Source of the DNA: Halobacillus litoralis
Lineage (GTDB): Bacteria; Bacillota; Bacilli; Bacillales; Halobacillaceae
Direction of reading: 5' to 3'
Assembly (NCBI RefSeq): GCF_009856355.1
Contig: NZ_WMEW01000012.1
Span: 59,335 to 123,334, forward strand
DNA length: 64,000 nt
Below, in pieces: positions 51,806-60,243 of this stretch (positions within the stretch are counted from its first letter, which is position 1; each line of letters begins with the position of its first letter). The position numbers were made by a program, and so were the translations under genes. The notes below the pieces were generated by a model, which made no database searches, was not told the origin of the DNA, and saw only the letters and a list, made by a program, of their open reading frames with translations.

Positions 51806-53515
51806 ATGGACATGCAGCCAATCCCAGCTCGATCAGGCAATCACAACATGGAAAACTACAAGCAGACGTATGAAAATTTTCAGTGGGACGATGCCAAAAA
51901 GCATTTTACCTGGAACGAAACCGGCCGGGTCAATGCCGCTTATGAAGCGATTGACCGCCACGCGGAAAACCCGGATAAAAAAGATCAGCCGGCGTTGATT
52001 TTTTCCGCTCCGGACAGGGAGGAAACGCTGAGTTTTTCCGACTTGAGCAGAAAAAGTAATCAGTTTGCCAATGTGTTGAAAAAACACCATATAGAAAAAG
52101 GTGACCGCGTCTTTCTTTTCATGCCGAGAAGCCCGGAATTTTATGCGGCCTTCTTCGGTATTTTGAAGGTGGGAGCGATCGCAGGACCATTGTTTGAAGC
52201 CTTTATGGAGCAGGCGGTCCGTGACCGTCTGGAGGATAGTGAGGCAACGATGCTGATCACGACCCCCGACCTCCTGGAGCGTGTACCGGCCGATGATCTG
52301 CCGAACCTGAAGCAGATTGTCCTTGTGGGCGGTGAAGCACCGGGCAATTATATTTCGTATGAAGAGGAAATGAAAGCAGCTTCTGAATCCTTCGATATCG
52401 AATGGGTCGACTTGGAGGATGGTATGCTGCTTCACTATACGTCCGGTTCAACAGGAAAGCCGAAGGGAGTGTACCACGTTCATAATGCCATGATTCAGCA
52501 CTATCAGACAGGGAAATGGGTGCTTGATCTGAAACAAGGTGATGTGTACTGGTGTACCGCCGACCCCGGCTGGGTGACCGGTACAAGCTACGGTATATTT
52601 GCACCGTGGCTGAACGGGGTTACCAACGTGATCCGAGGCGGACGTTTCAGCCCGGATGACTGGTACGGAACGATTGCGGAATATGATGTGTCGGTCTGGT
52701 ATTCGGCACCGACAGCTTTCCGTAAATTGTTGAGCGCTGGTAAAGAGGCAGCAGAAAAACACGACTTATCATCACTCCGACATGTATTGAGTGTGGGAGA
52801 ACCGTTAAATCCCGAAGTCGTCACATGGGGGCTTTCAGCCTTTGATCTGCGGATCCATGATACGTGGTGGATGACGGAAACCGGCGGTATGCTGATCTGT
52901 AACTATCCGGCGATGGATATCCGTCCGGGATCGATGGGTAAGCCATTCCCAGGGATTGAAGCGGCGATCGTAGATAACGAAGGGAATGAGCTTCCGGACA
53001 ACCAGATGGGGAATCTCGCTATTAAAGAAGGATGGCCGTCCATGATGCGTGCCGTCTGGAACAATCCCGGAAAGTACGAAAGCTACTTCCTGAACGGCTG
53101 GTACGTCTCCGGGGACAGTGCGTATAAGGATGAAGATGGATACTTCTGGTTCCAGGGCCGTCTCGATGATGTCATCAACACGTCCGGGGAACGCGTAGGA
53201 CCTTTTGAAGTGGAAAGCAAATTGATTGAACACGAAGCGGTAGCGGAAGCTGGTGTCATCGGTAAACCGGATCCTGAGCGCGGGGAGATCATTAAAGCTT
53301 TCATTACACTGCGTGATGGATACGAGCAGTCCGATGAGCTGCTTGAAGAAATCCGCCAGTTTGTGAAGAAGGGACTCAGCGCCCATGCGGCCCCTCGTGA
53401 AATTGAAATCAAGGACACGATACCGAAAACGAGAAGTGGTAAGATCATGCGGCGTTTACTGAAGTCGTGGGAGCTCGGGCTTCCGACAGGGGATACGTCC
53501 ACATTAGAAGAATAA
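51806..53515 (+). CDS. acsA: acetyl-CoA synthetase
   Basis: A 569-residue AMP-forming ligase that activates acetate. The P-loop-like YTSGSTGKPKG, the adenylate motif WWMTETGG and the C-terminal SGD ... GRLDDVINTSGERVGPFE are present. The catalytic, acetylatable lysine lies in PKTRSGKIMRR. The size equals B. subtilis AcsA. The ATG at 51806 follows GAGGTGA. The acuABC regulators that neighbour acsA in B. subtilis are not here. Confidence 0.96.
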   Translation: MDMQPIPARSGNHNMENYKQTYENFQWDDAKKHFTWNETGRVNAAYEAIDRHAENPDKKDQPALIFSAPDREETLSFSDLSRKSNQFANVLKKHHIEKGDRVFLFMPRSPEFYAAFFGILKVGAIAGPLFEAFMEQAVRDRLEDSEATMLITTPDLLERVPADDLPNLKQIVLVGGEAPGNYISYEEEMKAASESFDIEWVDLEDGMLLHYTSGSTGKPKGVYHVHNAMIQHYQTGKWVLDLKQGDVYWCTADPGWVTGTSYGIFAPWLNGVTNVIRGGRFSPDDWYGTIAEYDVSVWYSAPTAFRKLLSAGKEAAEKHDLSSLRHVLSVGEPLNPEVVTWGLSAFDLRIHDTWWMTETGGMLICNYPAMDIRPGSMGKPFPGIEAAIVDNEGNELPDNQMGNLAIKEGWPSMMRAVWNNPGKYESYFLNGWYVSGDSAYKDEDGYFWFQGRLDDVINTSGERVGPFEVESKLIEHEAVAEAGVIGKPDPERGEIIKAFITLRDGYEQSDELLEEIRQFVKKGLSAHAAPREIEIKDTIPKTRSGKIMRRLLKSWELGLPTGDTSTLEE

Positions 53516-53522
53516 GCAGGAA

Positions 53523-53553
53523 AAGCACAGCCTTCCGCTGTGCTTTTCTCTTT
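53523..53553 (+). terminator. terminator after acsA
   Basis: AAAAGCACAG and CTGTGCTTTT arms with a 7-nt loop, followed by T-rich DNA. Confidence 0.85.
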
Positions 53554-53555
53554 GT

Positions 53556-53571
53556 CGTTTCACGTGGAACG
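53556..53571. promoter_or_regulatory. candidate parS site
   Basis: The 16-mer CGTTTCACGTGGAACG keeps the central CACGTG and matches parS at 13 of 16 positions. It is intergenic, between the acsA terminator and the permease gene, about 25 kb right of the origin. Confidence 0.5.
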
Positions 53572-53617
53572 ATGACGATATCTGCAGAAAAATTACCGAA
53601 GACAGTAGGTGGACAGG

Positions 53618-54916
53618 ATGGAAAAAACATCAACACGATGGATGACGGAGACGCTTGAAACGGTACAATGGTTTGTATTTCTTCTGGCAGGTGCTGTGGC
53701 CCTGCCGATCGTGATCGGATCTTTGTTCGGGCTTTCTTTTCCTGAGATAACCGGGTTGATGCAGCGGACGTTATTTGTAGTAGGGGCAGCCTCCTTTCTT
53801 CAAGGAGTGGTCGGTCATAAGCTTCCGATTATGGAAGGTCCGGCCGGTATTTGGATCAGTATTTTCGCCGTCATGGCTTTCAGTGGGAAACAGAACGGCG
53901 ATACGTATCTTGAAACCCTTCAAGTGCTGGAGGGGACGATGCTTTGGACCGGTCTGTTTTTAATTTTATTCGGGATGTTCAAATTGTCGCACAGAGTCTT
54001 GTTCGTGTTCACGCCTTTTGTGACCGGGGCTTTTTTATTTATGCTGACGGTTCAGCTGAGCGGAACATTCCTTGAAGGAATGCTCGGTCTTCAGGAAGGA
54101 GCGGAGGGGATCAATGGCACAGATGCGTGGACCGCCTTTGTCACTCTTGGACTTGTCCTTGGTCTGTCCATCACAGGCCGGGGGTGGATGAAAAGTTTTG
54201 CTGTGTTGATTGGGATCAGTGCAGGATGGGTATTGTATGAAATAGCCGTGCCGGCGCAGGTGGCTGACTCGAAAAGTGTCGAGTGGTTTTCACTCCCTGA
54301 AGTGTTTGCCTGGGGGCCGCCTGCCATGACTCCGGGGACCCTTCCCCTGGGGTTTATTACAGCAGTGATTCTGTTGTCGAATCTAGTAGCATCGGTGATT
54401 GCTGTCAGTCAGACCATATACGGAAATCCCCGTTATACATATGAGCAGATTAACCGGGGAAGCAGTTTCCTTGGCATCAACCACGGTCTGACCGCTCTTT
54501 TTTCTGCGGTGGCCAATGTGTCACTCGCTTCCTCCTCCGGTTTTATGCAGCTGACCGGCCAGAAACGGAAACAGCCGTTTCTCTATGCTTCTTTACTTCT
54601 GACCGGTCTGTCCCTGTTCCCTCCTGTGGTCAGGTTCATATCATCCGTACCCGCTCCGGTAGCGAACGCAGCACTTTTGGCTGCATTCGTGCAGTTGATG
54701 GGTCTTGGATTATCGAATTTGACGATGGAACCGCTGGACCAGCGGAAGCTGACTATTTTAGGTCTGTCCTTTCTGCTTGGGATCGGACTGATGTTCCTGC
54801 CGCCGGATGTATTCACAGGACTTCCAGGTGTGCTCCAGAATCTTCTGAGCAACGGGCTGCTTGTCGGAACGGTACTCGTTATTACATTGAACCAGTTATG
54901 GAAGGAATCAAATTAA
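53618..54916 (+). CDS. NCS2 family nucleobase permease
   Basis: A 432-residue transporter with 12-14 helices of the uracil/xanthine permease family. Recognisable parts are FLQGVVGHKLPIMEGPAG in the third helix, the shortened QTIYGNPRYTYEQINRGS loop and the SSSGFMQLTGQ segment. The substrate is probably a purine or pyrimidine base; it resembles B. subtilis YwdJ. The start ATG 53618 lies 5 nt after AGGTGG; the in-frame GTG at 53609 is within that Shine-Dalgarno sequence. Confidence 0.85.
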   Translation: MEKTSTRWMTETLETVQWFVFLLAGAVALPIVIGSLFGLSFPEITGLMQRTLFVVGAASFLQGVVGHKLPIMEGPAGIWISIFAVMAFSGKQNGDTYLETLQVLEGTMLWTGLFLILFGMFKLSHRVLFVFTPFVTGAFLFMLTVQLSGTFLEGMLGLQEGAEGINGTDAWTAFVTLGLVLGLSITGRGWMKSFAVLIGISAGWVLYEIAVPAQVADSKSVEWFSLPEVFAWGPPAMTPGTLPLGFITAVILLSNLVASVIAVSQTIYGNPRYTYEQINRGSSFLGINHGLTALFSAVANVSLASSSGFMQLTGQKRKQPFLYASLLLTGLSLFPPVVRFISSVPAPVANAALLAAFVQLMGLGLSNLTMEPLDQRKLTILGLSFLLGIGLMFLPPDVFTGLPGVLQNLLSNGLLVGTVLVITLNQLWKESN

Positions 54917-54954
54917 GGATCCCGTCGCAGGGATTGGATAGAGGAAGTGATCTT

Positions 54955-56274
54955 TTGGATAGAGAAATCAAAGACATCATTGGTATCGGCATCGGCCCCT
55001 TCAACCTTGGACTTGCTGCGCTCGTCGATCAGACGGATGAAGTGGACGGTTTGTTTTTTGAACAGACGATCGAATTCAACTGGCACCCCGGCATGCTCAT
55101 TGAAAAAATGGATCTGCAGGTACCTTTTTTAGCCGATCTCGTTACGTTTGCTGATCCGAAGAGTCCATATACGTTTATCAATTACCTTCATGAGCATAAT
55201 CGGATGTTTCCGTTTTTCTTCCACCGCCATTTTGAAATTCCAAGACAGGAATTCAACCATTATATGCAGTGGGTGGCCGGTCAGCTGGATGGGCTGCGCT
55301 TCGGCCATACCGTCATCGATGTCATCGATCATAAGGAAGAGGATACACCGCACTATGAAGTGATCGTAGAAGAAACGACGACCGGAGAGAGAAAGCACTT
55401 CCGCTCCAGACACGTGGTGATGGGGACCGGGAATGAACCGGTTGTTCTTGATGGGATGGACCGGCTGCCGAATGAGGATGTGCTCCATACGAGCCGCTAT
55501 CTGTTCCAAAAAGACCAGCTGCTGAAATCGCGTCATGTGGCGGTCATCGGTTCCGGTCAGAGTGCGCTTGAGGTGTTCCTCGATTTGTTGGAGGAGCAGG
55601 AACGGAATGATATGAAAGTGACGCTTCTGACGAGATCGGGCGGGTTGTTTCAGCTCGATACGGCGAAGTTTGCCCAGGAGATGTTCACACCTGATTATGT
55701 GGATTATTTTCATAATTTAAGTTTTGATCAGCGGAAAGAGGCCCTGAATACGCTCGGTCCACTGCGGAAAGGCATTGCCCCGGATACGCTGACACGGTTG
55801 TATACCAAGCTGTACCACCGGACGACTGCGATGGAGGACAGCCGTGTGCTCATCCAGCCGATGACAGAGATCAACGGGGTTGAAGCTGCAAAAGAAGGCG
55901 GGTATGACCTGCAGTGCCGCCAGTGGCAGGAAGAGTATGACTACACATACCATGCCGATAAGGTTGTGTTTGCCACCGGTTACAAGCCGCATGTCCCGTC
56001 CTGGTTTATGGATCGGTACAAGGATCAGGTGGAATGGGAAGCGGATCAGATGTACAAAGTGTCCCGCGACTACTATCTGGAATTTAAGGATGGCCGGGAC
56101 CATCACTTCTTCACTTTGACGAATCTGGTGCATTCACACGGTGCAGGGGCCACCAACCTCGGCCTTTCTGTTCACCGCAATGTGCATATCATCAACACCA
56201 TAGCCGGTAAAGAAGTATATAAAAACCAAAAGGATACCACGTTCCAGACCTTCTCGATGAAGCATTCAGAGTAA
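54955..56274 (+). CDS. lysine/ornithine N-monooxygenase (siderophore-type)
   Basis: A 439-residue flavin monooxygenase of the IucD/PvdA/SidA family, which N-hydroxylates lysine or ornithine to make hydroxamate siderophores. The FAD motif is GIGIGPFNLGLAAL, the substrate-side block NWHPGMLIEKMDLQ, the NADPH motif VIGSGQSALEV and the family motif FATGYKPH. I prefer the TTG at 54955 (7 nt after AGAGGAAG); an ATG at 54898 would overlap the permease and has no ribosome-binding site. No siderophore synthetase gene is nearby. Confidence 0.88.
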   Translation: MDREIKDIIGIGIGPFNLGLAALVDQTDEVDGLFFEQTIEFNWHPGMLIEKMDLQVPFLADLVTFADPKSPYTFINYLHEHNRMFPFFFHRHFEIPRQEFNHYMQWVAGQLDGLRFGHTVIDVIDHKEEDTPHYEVIVEETTTGERKHFRSRHVVMGTGNEPVVLDGMDRLPNEDVLHTSRYLFQKDQLLKSRHVAVIGSGQSALEVFLDLLEEQERNDMKVTLLTRSGGLFQLDTAKFAQEMFTPDYVDYFHNLSFDQRKEALNTLGPLRKGIAPDTLTRLYTKLYHRTTAMEDSRVLIQPMTEINGVEAAKEGGYDLQCRQWQEEYDYTYHADKVVFATGYKPHVPSWFMDRYKDQVEWEADQMYKVSRDYYLEFKDGRDHHFFTLTNLVHSHGAGATNLGLSVHRNVHIINTIAGKEVYKNQKDTTFQTFSMKHSE

Positions 56275-56292
56275 GCCGAACCGGTCAGTGGT

Positions 56293-56317
56293 GTTTAAAA
56301 GTCTGATAGACGGGAAG
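56293..56317 (+). promoter_or_regulatory. SigB-like promoter of the PfpI-type gene
   Basis: GTTTAA (56293-56298), 13 bp and GGGAAG (56312-56317), which matches the general-stress sigma-B consensus except for the last base. Confidence 0.6.
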
Positions 56318-56367
56318 ACAATCTACGGAAACACAATTGACAAATCTTTCAAGGAGATGAGTTTTTT

Positions 56368-56880
56368 ATGAGTAAGATTGCATGTCTCGTAACGTCCCAT
56401 TTTGAAGATGTCGAATATACACAGCCGGCGGATGCCTTCTCTAAAGAAGGTCATGAAGTGACAACGATTGAATGGAAAGCCGGCAAAGAAGTCGAAGGCA
56501 AACAGGGAGAAGCATCAGTCAAAATCGACACCTCCATCGACGATGTAAAACCGGAGGACTTCGACGCCTTGTTCATCCCGGGCGGATTTTCCCCGGATAT
56601 TCTCCGCGGTGATGAGAAGTTCGTTTCATTCGCTAAACATTTTATGGATGAGAAAAAGCCGGTCTTCGCAATCTGCCACGGGCCGCAGCTGTTGATTACA
56701 GCTAAAACGCTGGAAGGCCGTACCGCAACAGGATTCAAATCCATCGCTGTTGATATGGAATACGCCGGTGTAGATTATAAGGATCAGGAAGTCGTCGTCT
56801 GTCAGGATCAGCTCGTCACCAGTCGTCAGCCGGATGACATTCCTGCTTTCAACCGCGAAGCATTGAAACTCCTTAAATAA
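56368..56880 (+). CDS. DJ-1/PfpI family stress protein
   Basis: A 170-residue type 1 glutamine-amidotransferase-like protein. The nucleophile-elbow Cys is in AICHGPQLL, preceded by the catalytic-pocket Glu-bearing FEDVEYTQP and the FIPGGFSPD loop. It resembles B. subtilis YfkM (general stress protein 18), likely a deglycase or chaperone-like enzyme. The ATG at 56368 follows AAGGAGATGAG. A SigB-type promoter lies 50 bp upstream. Confidence 0.92.
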   Translation: MSKIACLVTSHFEDVEYTQPADAFSKEGHEVTTIEWKAGKEVEGKQGEASVKIDTSIDDVKPEDFDALFIPGGFSPDILRGDEKFVSFAKHFMDEKKPVFAICHGPQLLITAKTLEGRTATGFKSIAVDMEYAGVDYKDQEVVVCQDQLVTSRQPDDIPAFNREALKLLK

Positions 56881-56894
56881 TGGGTATCACCAAG

Positions 56895-56928
56895 GGGCCA
56901 CGGGGATTCTCCTCGTGGCTCTTTTTCT
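56895..56928 (+). terminator. terminator after the PfpI-type gene
   Basis: GGGCCACG-GGGA and CCTCGTGGCTC arms, then TTTTTC. Confidence 0.8.
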
Positions 56929-57025
56929 ATCATTTGAATCAAGTGGTGGAGAGCCGGAGTATGATCCTATATAATGGAAGGACAAGTGTGCCTACATAAT
57001 GGATGAAGAACGAGGAGGATCGTTT

Positions 57026-57811
57026 ATGATTGTTATTGAAAAGACGGACCACTTCATCATGATACCCCAGCACGAACACGCCGGCATTTCAGGAAGTATT
57101 GTGGATCATTGGAAAAACCACTTCCTGCTGCGCTCCAAGCTGCGGGAAGAAGCGGACTGGGCGATCCGCCAGCATGACCGGGCCTGGATTCCCCTGGATG
57201 AGAAGCCTGTTTGGAACGATGAGAAACAACGCCCGTATACATTCGTGGATTATCCGCTCGAGGAAAAGCTGCTGGCTTATGAACGTGGAATTGGTGAGGT
57301 GGCTTCGAAGTCCTTTTATGCAGGAATGCTGTGCAGCATGCACTATGCTTCTTTCTTTCAAGAGGACAGCCACGATCCGTTGATTGTTGAATTCCTGAAG
57401 CAGGAGGAGAAGCGCCGCAAAGATTTGTATGAGTGGATGGAAATGGACATTCCTTATGACGTCTATCATCTTCATTTTAAACGGCTGCAGTTCTGTGATG
57501 ACCTCTCTTTGTATGTGTGCATGCAGGAGCCGGGGACACCGAAAGAACAGGAAATCCCATGGTTTAAGGACGGGTTCAGGCAGACGTTTGATTTTGCCCC
57601 GGAGGGGATTTATCCGCAGTGGGACAGTGCCCGCCGGGTTATTCTCGATCCATTCCCGTTTGAACAGTCCTTTCATGTACAGATCCCGTATCGAAGAGTA
57701 TATAAGGAAGAAATTAAACGCCGGGGCTTGGTCGAGGCTTTCCAGGAAGCAGATATCGATCCTGTCACAGTCACATTTGTCGGAAAAGAAGAAAAGCCGC
57801 CTCTCTCATGA
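57026..57811 (+). CDS. DUF3891 family protein
   Basis: A 261-residue protein starting MIVIEKTDHFIMIPQHEHAGISG and containing AIRQHDRAW. The scattered histidines (HEHAG, RQHDR, MHYASFF) suggest an HD-like metal-binding helical fold, which fits the DUF3891 family. Its function is unknown. The ATG at 57026 follows GAGGAGG; eight upstream codons in frame cover that Shine-Dalgarno sequence and are excluded. Confidence 0.85.
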   Translation: MIVIEKTDHFIMIPQHEHAGISGSIVDHWKNHFLLRSKLREEADWAIRQHDRAWIPLDEKPVWNDEKQRPYTFVDYPLEEKLLAYERGIGEVASKSFYAGMLCSMHYASFFQEDSHDPLIVEFLKQEEKRRKDLYEWMEMDIPYDVYHLHFKRLQFCDDLSLYVCMQEPGTPKEQEIPWFKDGFRQTFDFAPEGIYPQWDSARRVILDPFPFEQSFHVQIPYRRVYKEEIKRRGLVEAFQEADIDPVTVTFVGKEEKPPLS

Positions 57812-57829
57812 GAAGCGGCTTTTTTTTAT
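57793..57829. terminator. bidirectional terminator DUF3891 gene / yaaH
   Basis: AAGCCGC and GCGGCTT outer arms with an inner TCTC/GAGA stem, followed by eight Ts on the plus strand. It includes the end of the DUF3891 gene. Confidence 0.85.
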
Positions 57830-59136
57830 GGGTTTTTTGTCACGCTGAACTGATTGCTGAGAAGGACCCAGTTCTGAGGGAAGGATAACCCGAGCTTCCA
57901 GTAGCTGATACCGAGCAGGTTCTTCTCTTTGATGAGATCGAATTTCTTTTGGATCGACCGGGCGTCCTCAAACCAAACTTCATGTTTCTTTCCGTCTGCG
58001 TCCGTATAGGTGTAGTACGGTGCCTGTTCCTTTTCATCATAGGAGATAGCGACATTATTTTTACCAGCTGTCTGTATCGCCTGCTGGGGACTGAGGGCTT
58101 TGGCGAATTCACCGCCTGGTTCATAGGGGAGCGTCCAGTCATATCCATAGAGATTCTGACCGAGCAGAATTTTCTGTGCCGGCATTTCCGTGAGTGCATA
58201 ATTGACGACATCGGTGACCGGGCCGATTGGAGAAACGGCCCGCGGCGGCCCTCCGCTGTATCCCCACTCATAGGTCATCAAAACGACAAAGTCTACGATC
58301 TCTCCGTGAGCTTTATAGTCATGAGCTTCATACCAGGCTCCCTTTTGGTCCGCACTCGTTTTAGGAGCGAGGGCCGTCGAAATGAGCAGCCCTTCTTTGG
58401 ACAGCCGCTGCTTTGCTTTTCGCAGAAATTGATTATACGATTCTTTCATCTCCGGTGGCAGGAATTCCATATCGAAATGGACATCCTTAAATCCTACTTG
58501 TTTCGTAATCTGGATGATCTCGTCGAGCAGTTTGTCTTGCAGCGCCTCATCGCTGAGGATCTTTCTACCAAGTTCGGCACTGAATCCGTCGTCAGCGAGG
58601 TTGGTGACAACCATCATAAGGGTCGCGTCATTTTTCCGCGCTATCTCTTTGAAATTATCGAGCGGGGGCGCTTTTAAGGTGCCGTCCTCCTGGATTTCAT
58701 AACTGAACGGGGCCAGATAGGTCAGGTTCACGGCCCGCCTTTCCGCCGACTGCCGTAACGTATCGGAGACGGTGCCTCCAAAAGGTTCAATGTAAGCATT
58801 GCTCGTAATCGGTGTCGGGGGTTGATCCGGAATATAAAGCCGGAGCCCGACGGGCAGTGTACTGTCCTGGTTCAAACCATTCACGGCGGCCAGACGGCCG
58901 GCTGTCATATTGAAACGCTCCGCAATGGTAGAAAGACTGTCCCCCGGCTGTACGAAATAAAACCGGCCGACAATAGGGATCACAAGAGCCTGGCCGATGA
59001 CGAGGTCGTCCGGAGTTTCTAATTCATTTGCTTCTATGATGTCGTTTGGCGTACTATCATAAAGACGGGCGATCGAATACACAGAATCTCCCTCTTGCAC
59101 AACATGAATCTGCACGTTCCTCACATCCTTTCTCAT
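57826..59136 (-). CDS. yaaH: spore cortex-lytic N-acetylglucosaminidase YaaH/SleL
   Basis: A 436-residue enzyme that cuts cortex fragments during germination. Two LysM repeats (about residues 8-53 and 57-102) bind peptidoglycan. The GH18 barrel follows, with the catalytic D-x-x-D-x-E as DVHFDME, and it ends GISYWKLGLSFPQNW. The overall match to B. subtilis YaaH is extensive. The ATG at 59136 abuts its AAAGG, so the GTG at 59115 (after GTGAGGAAC) may be the true start, removing seven residues. It complements the germinant receptor at 12047-15744. Confidence 0.95.
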   Translation of the reverse strand: MRKDVRNVQIHVVQEGDSVYSIARLYDSTPNDIIEANELETPDDLVIGQALVIPIVGRFYFVQPGDSLSTIAERFNMTAGRLAAVNGLNQDSTLPVGLRLYIPDQPPTPITSNAYIEPFGGTVSDTLRQSAERRAVNLTYLAPFSYEIQEDGTLKAPPLDNFKEIARKNDATLMMVVTNLADDGFSAELGRKILSDEALQDKLLDEIIQITKQVGFKDVHFDMEFLPPEMKESYNQFLRKAKQRLSKEGLLISTALAPKTSADQKGAWYEAHDYKAHGEIVDFVVLMTYEWGYSGGPPRAVSPIGPVTDVVNYALTEMPAQKILLGQNLYGYDWTLPYEPGGEFAKALSPQQAIQTAGKNNVAISYDEKEQAPYYTYTDADGKKHEVWFEDARSIQKKFDLIKEKNLLGISYWKLGLSFPQNWVLLSNQFSVTKNP

Positions 59137-59245
59137 CCTTTATCAATGTATGAAATGAAAAAACGGATTTATTCTTAAAATCCTTTCTTCTCTTCAAGGA
59201 CCCGGATTCTGTGACTGGTTTTCGGATGCAGTCATCAATCTATAG

Positions 59246-59743
<498 letters not shown>

Positions 59744-59756
59744 CAGCATGAAATCA

Positions 59757-59785
59757 TTGCATTTTCTGCTGAAAATCGCTATACT
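59757..59785 (+). promoter_or_regulatory. promoter of the SRP RNA gene
   Basis: TTGCAT (59757-59762), 17 bp and TATACT (59780-59785), ending 7 bp before the RNA. Confidence 0.85.
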
Positions 59786-59792
59786 TGTATAT

Positions 59793-60060
59793 GCCGTGCT
59801 AAGCGGGGAGGTAGCGGTGCCCTGTACTCGCAATCCGCTATAGCGAGGCCGAATTCCCACCCAAGGTGGCACAGCTTTAAGGTCTGCCTTATGTGAGTGG
59901 TGTTGACACTCAGGTCCTGCGCAACGGGAACCAGTGAACCCTGTCAGGTCCGGAAGGAAGCAGCAGTAAGCTGTCCCTCCCGTGTGCCGCGGGAGTGCCT
60001 GGGTCGAGCCACAACCATAAGTAACGCTTAGGGCTCTGCCATCGAAGGTGGGTGCACGGC
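59793..60060 (+). ncRNA. ffs: signal recognition particle RNA (large, Bacillus type)
   Basis: About 268 nt. The 5' GCCGTGC pairs with the 3' GCACGGC, giving the closed long form with an Alu domain found in Bacillus (scRNA). The S-domain has the conserved helix 8 with GTCAGGTCCGGAAGGAAGCA, the Ffh-binding asymmetric loop. It lies between tadA and dnaX, the standard place. The ends are set by pairing. Confidence 0.97.
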
Positions 60061-60094
60061 ATTACATAGTCGTACACACAAGATTCACATATAA

Positions 60095-60134
60095 GGGGAG
60101 CCGTTATGACACGTTCATAACGGCTCCTTTTTTC
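60095..60134 (+). terminator. terminator after the SRP RNA
   Basis: A perfect 13-bp stem (60097-60109 with 60115-60127), a 5-nt loop and a T-run. Confidence 0.92.
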
Positions 60135-60243
60135 TATCATTCAAATACGATCCCCCACCTGTCACTTGTCTGCCGGTAATGGTTCACAGCAGGAATGTCT
60201 ATCAGGTATAATGGGAATGAAACTAAAAAGGGAGAACGGTTTT

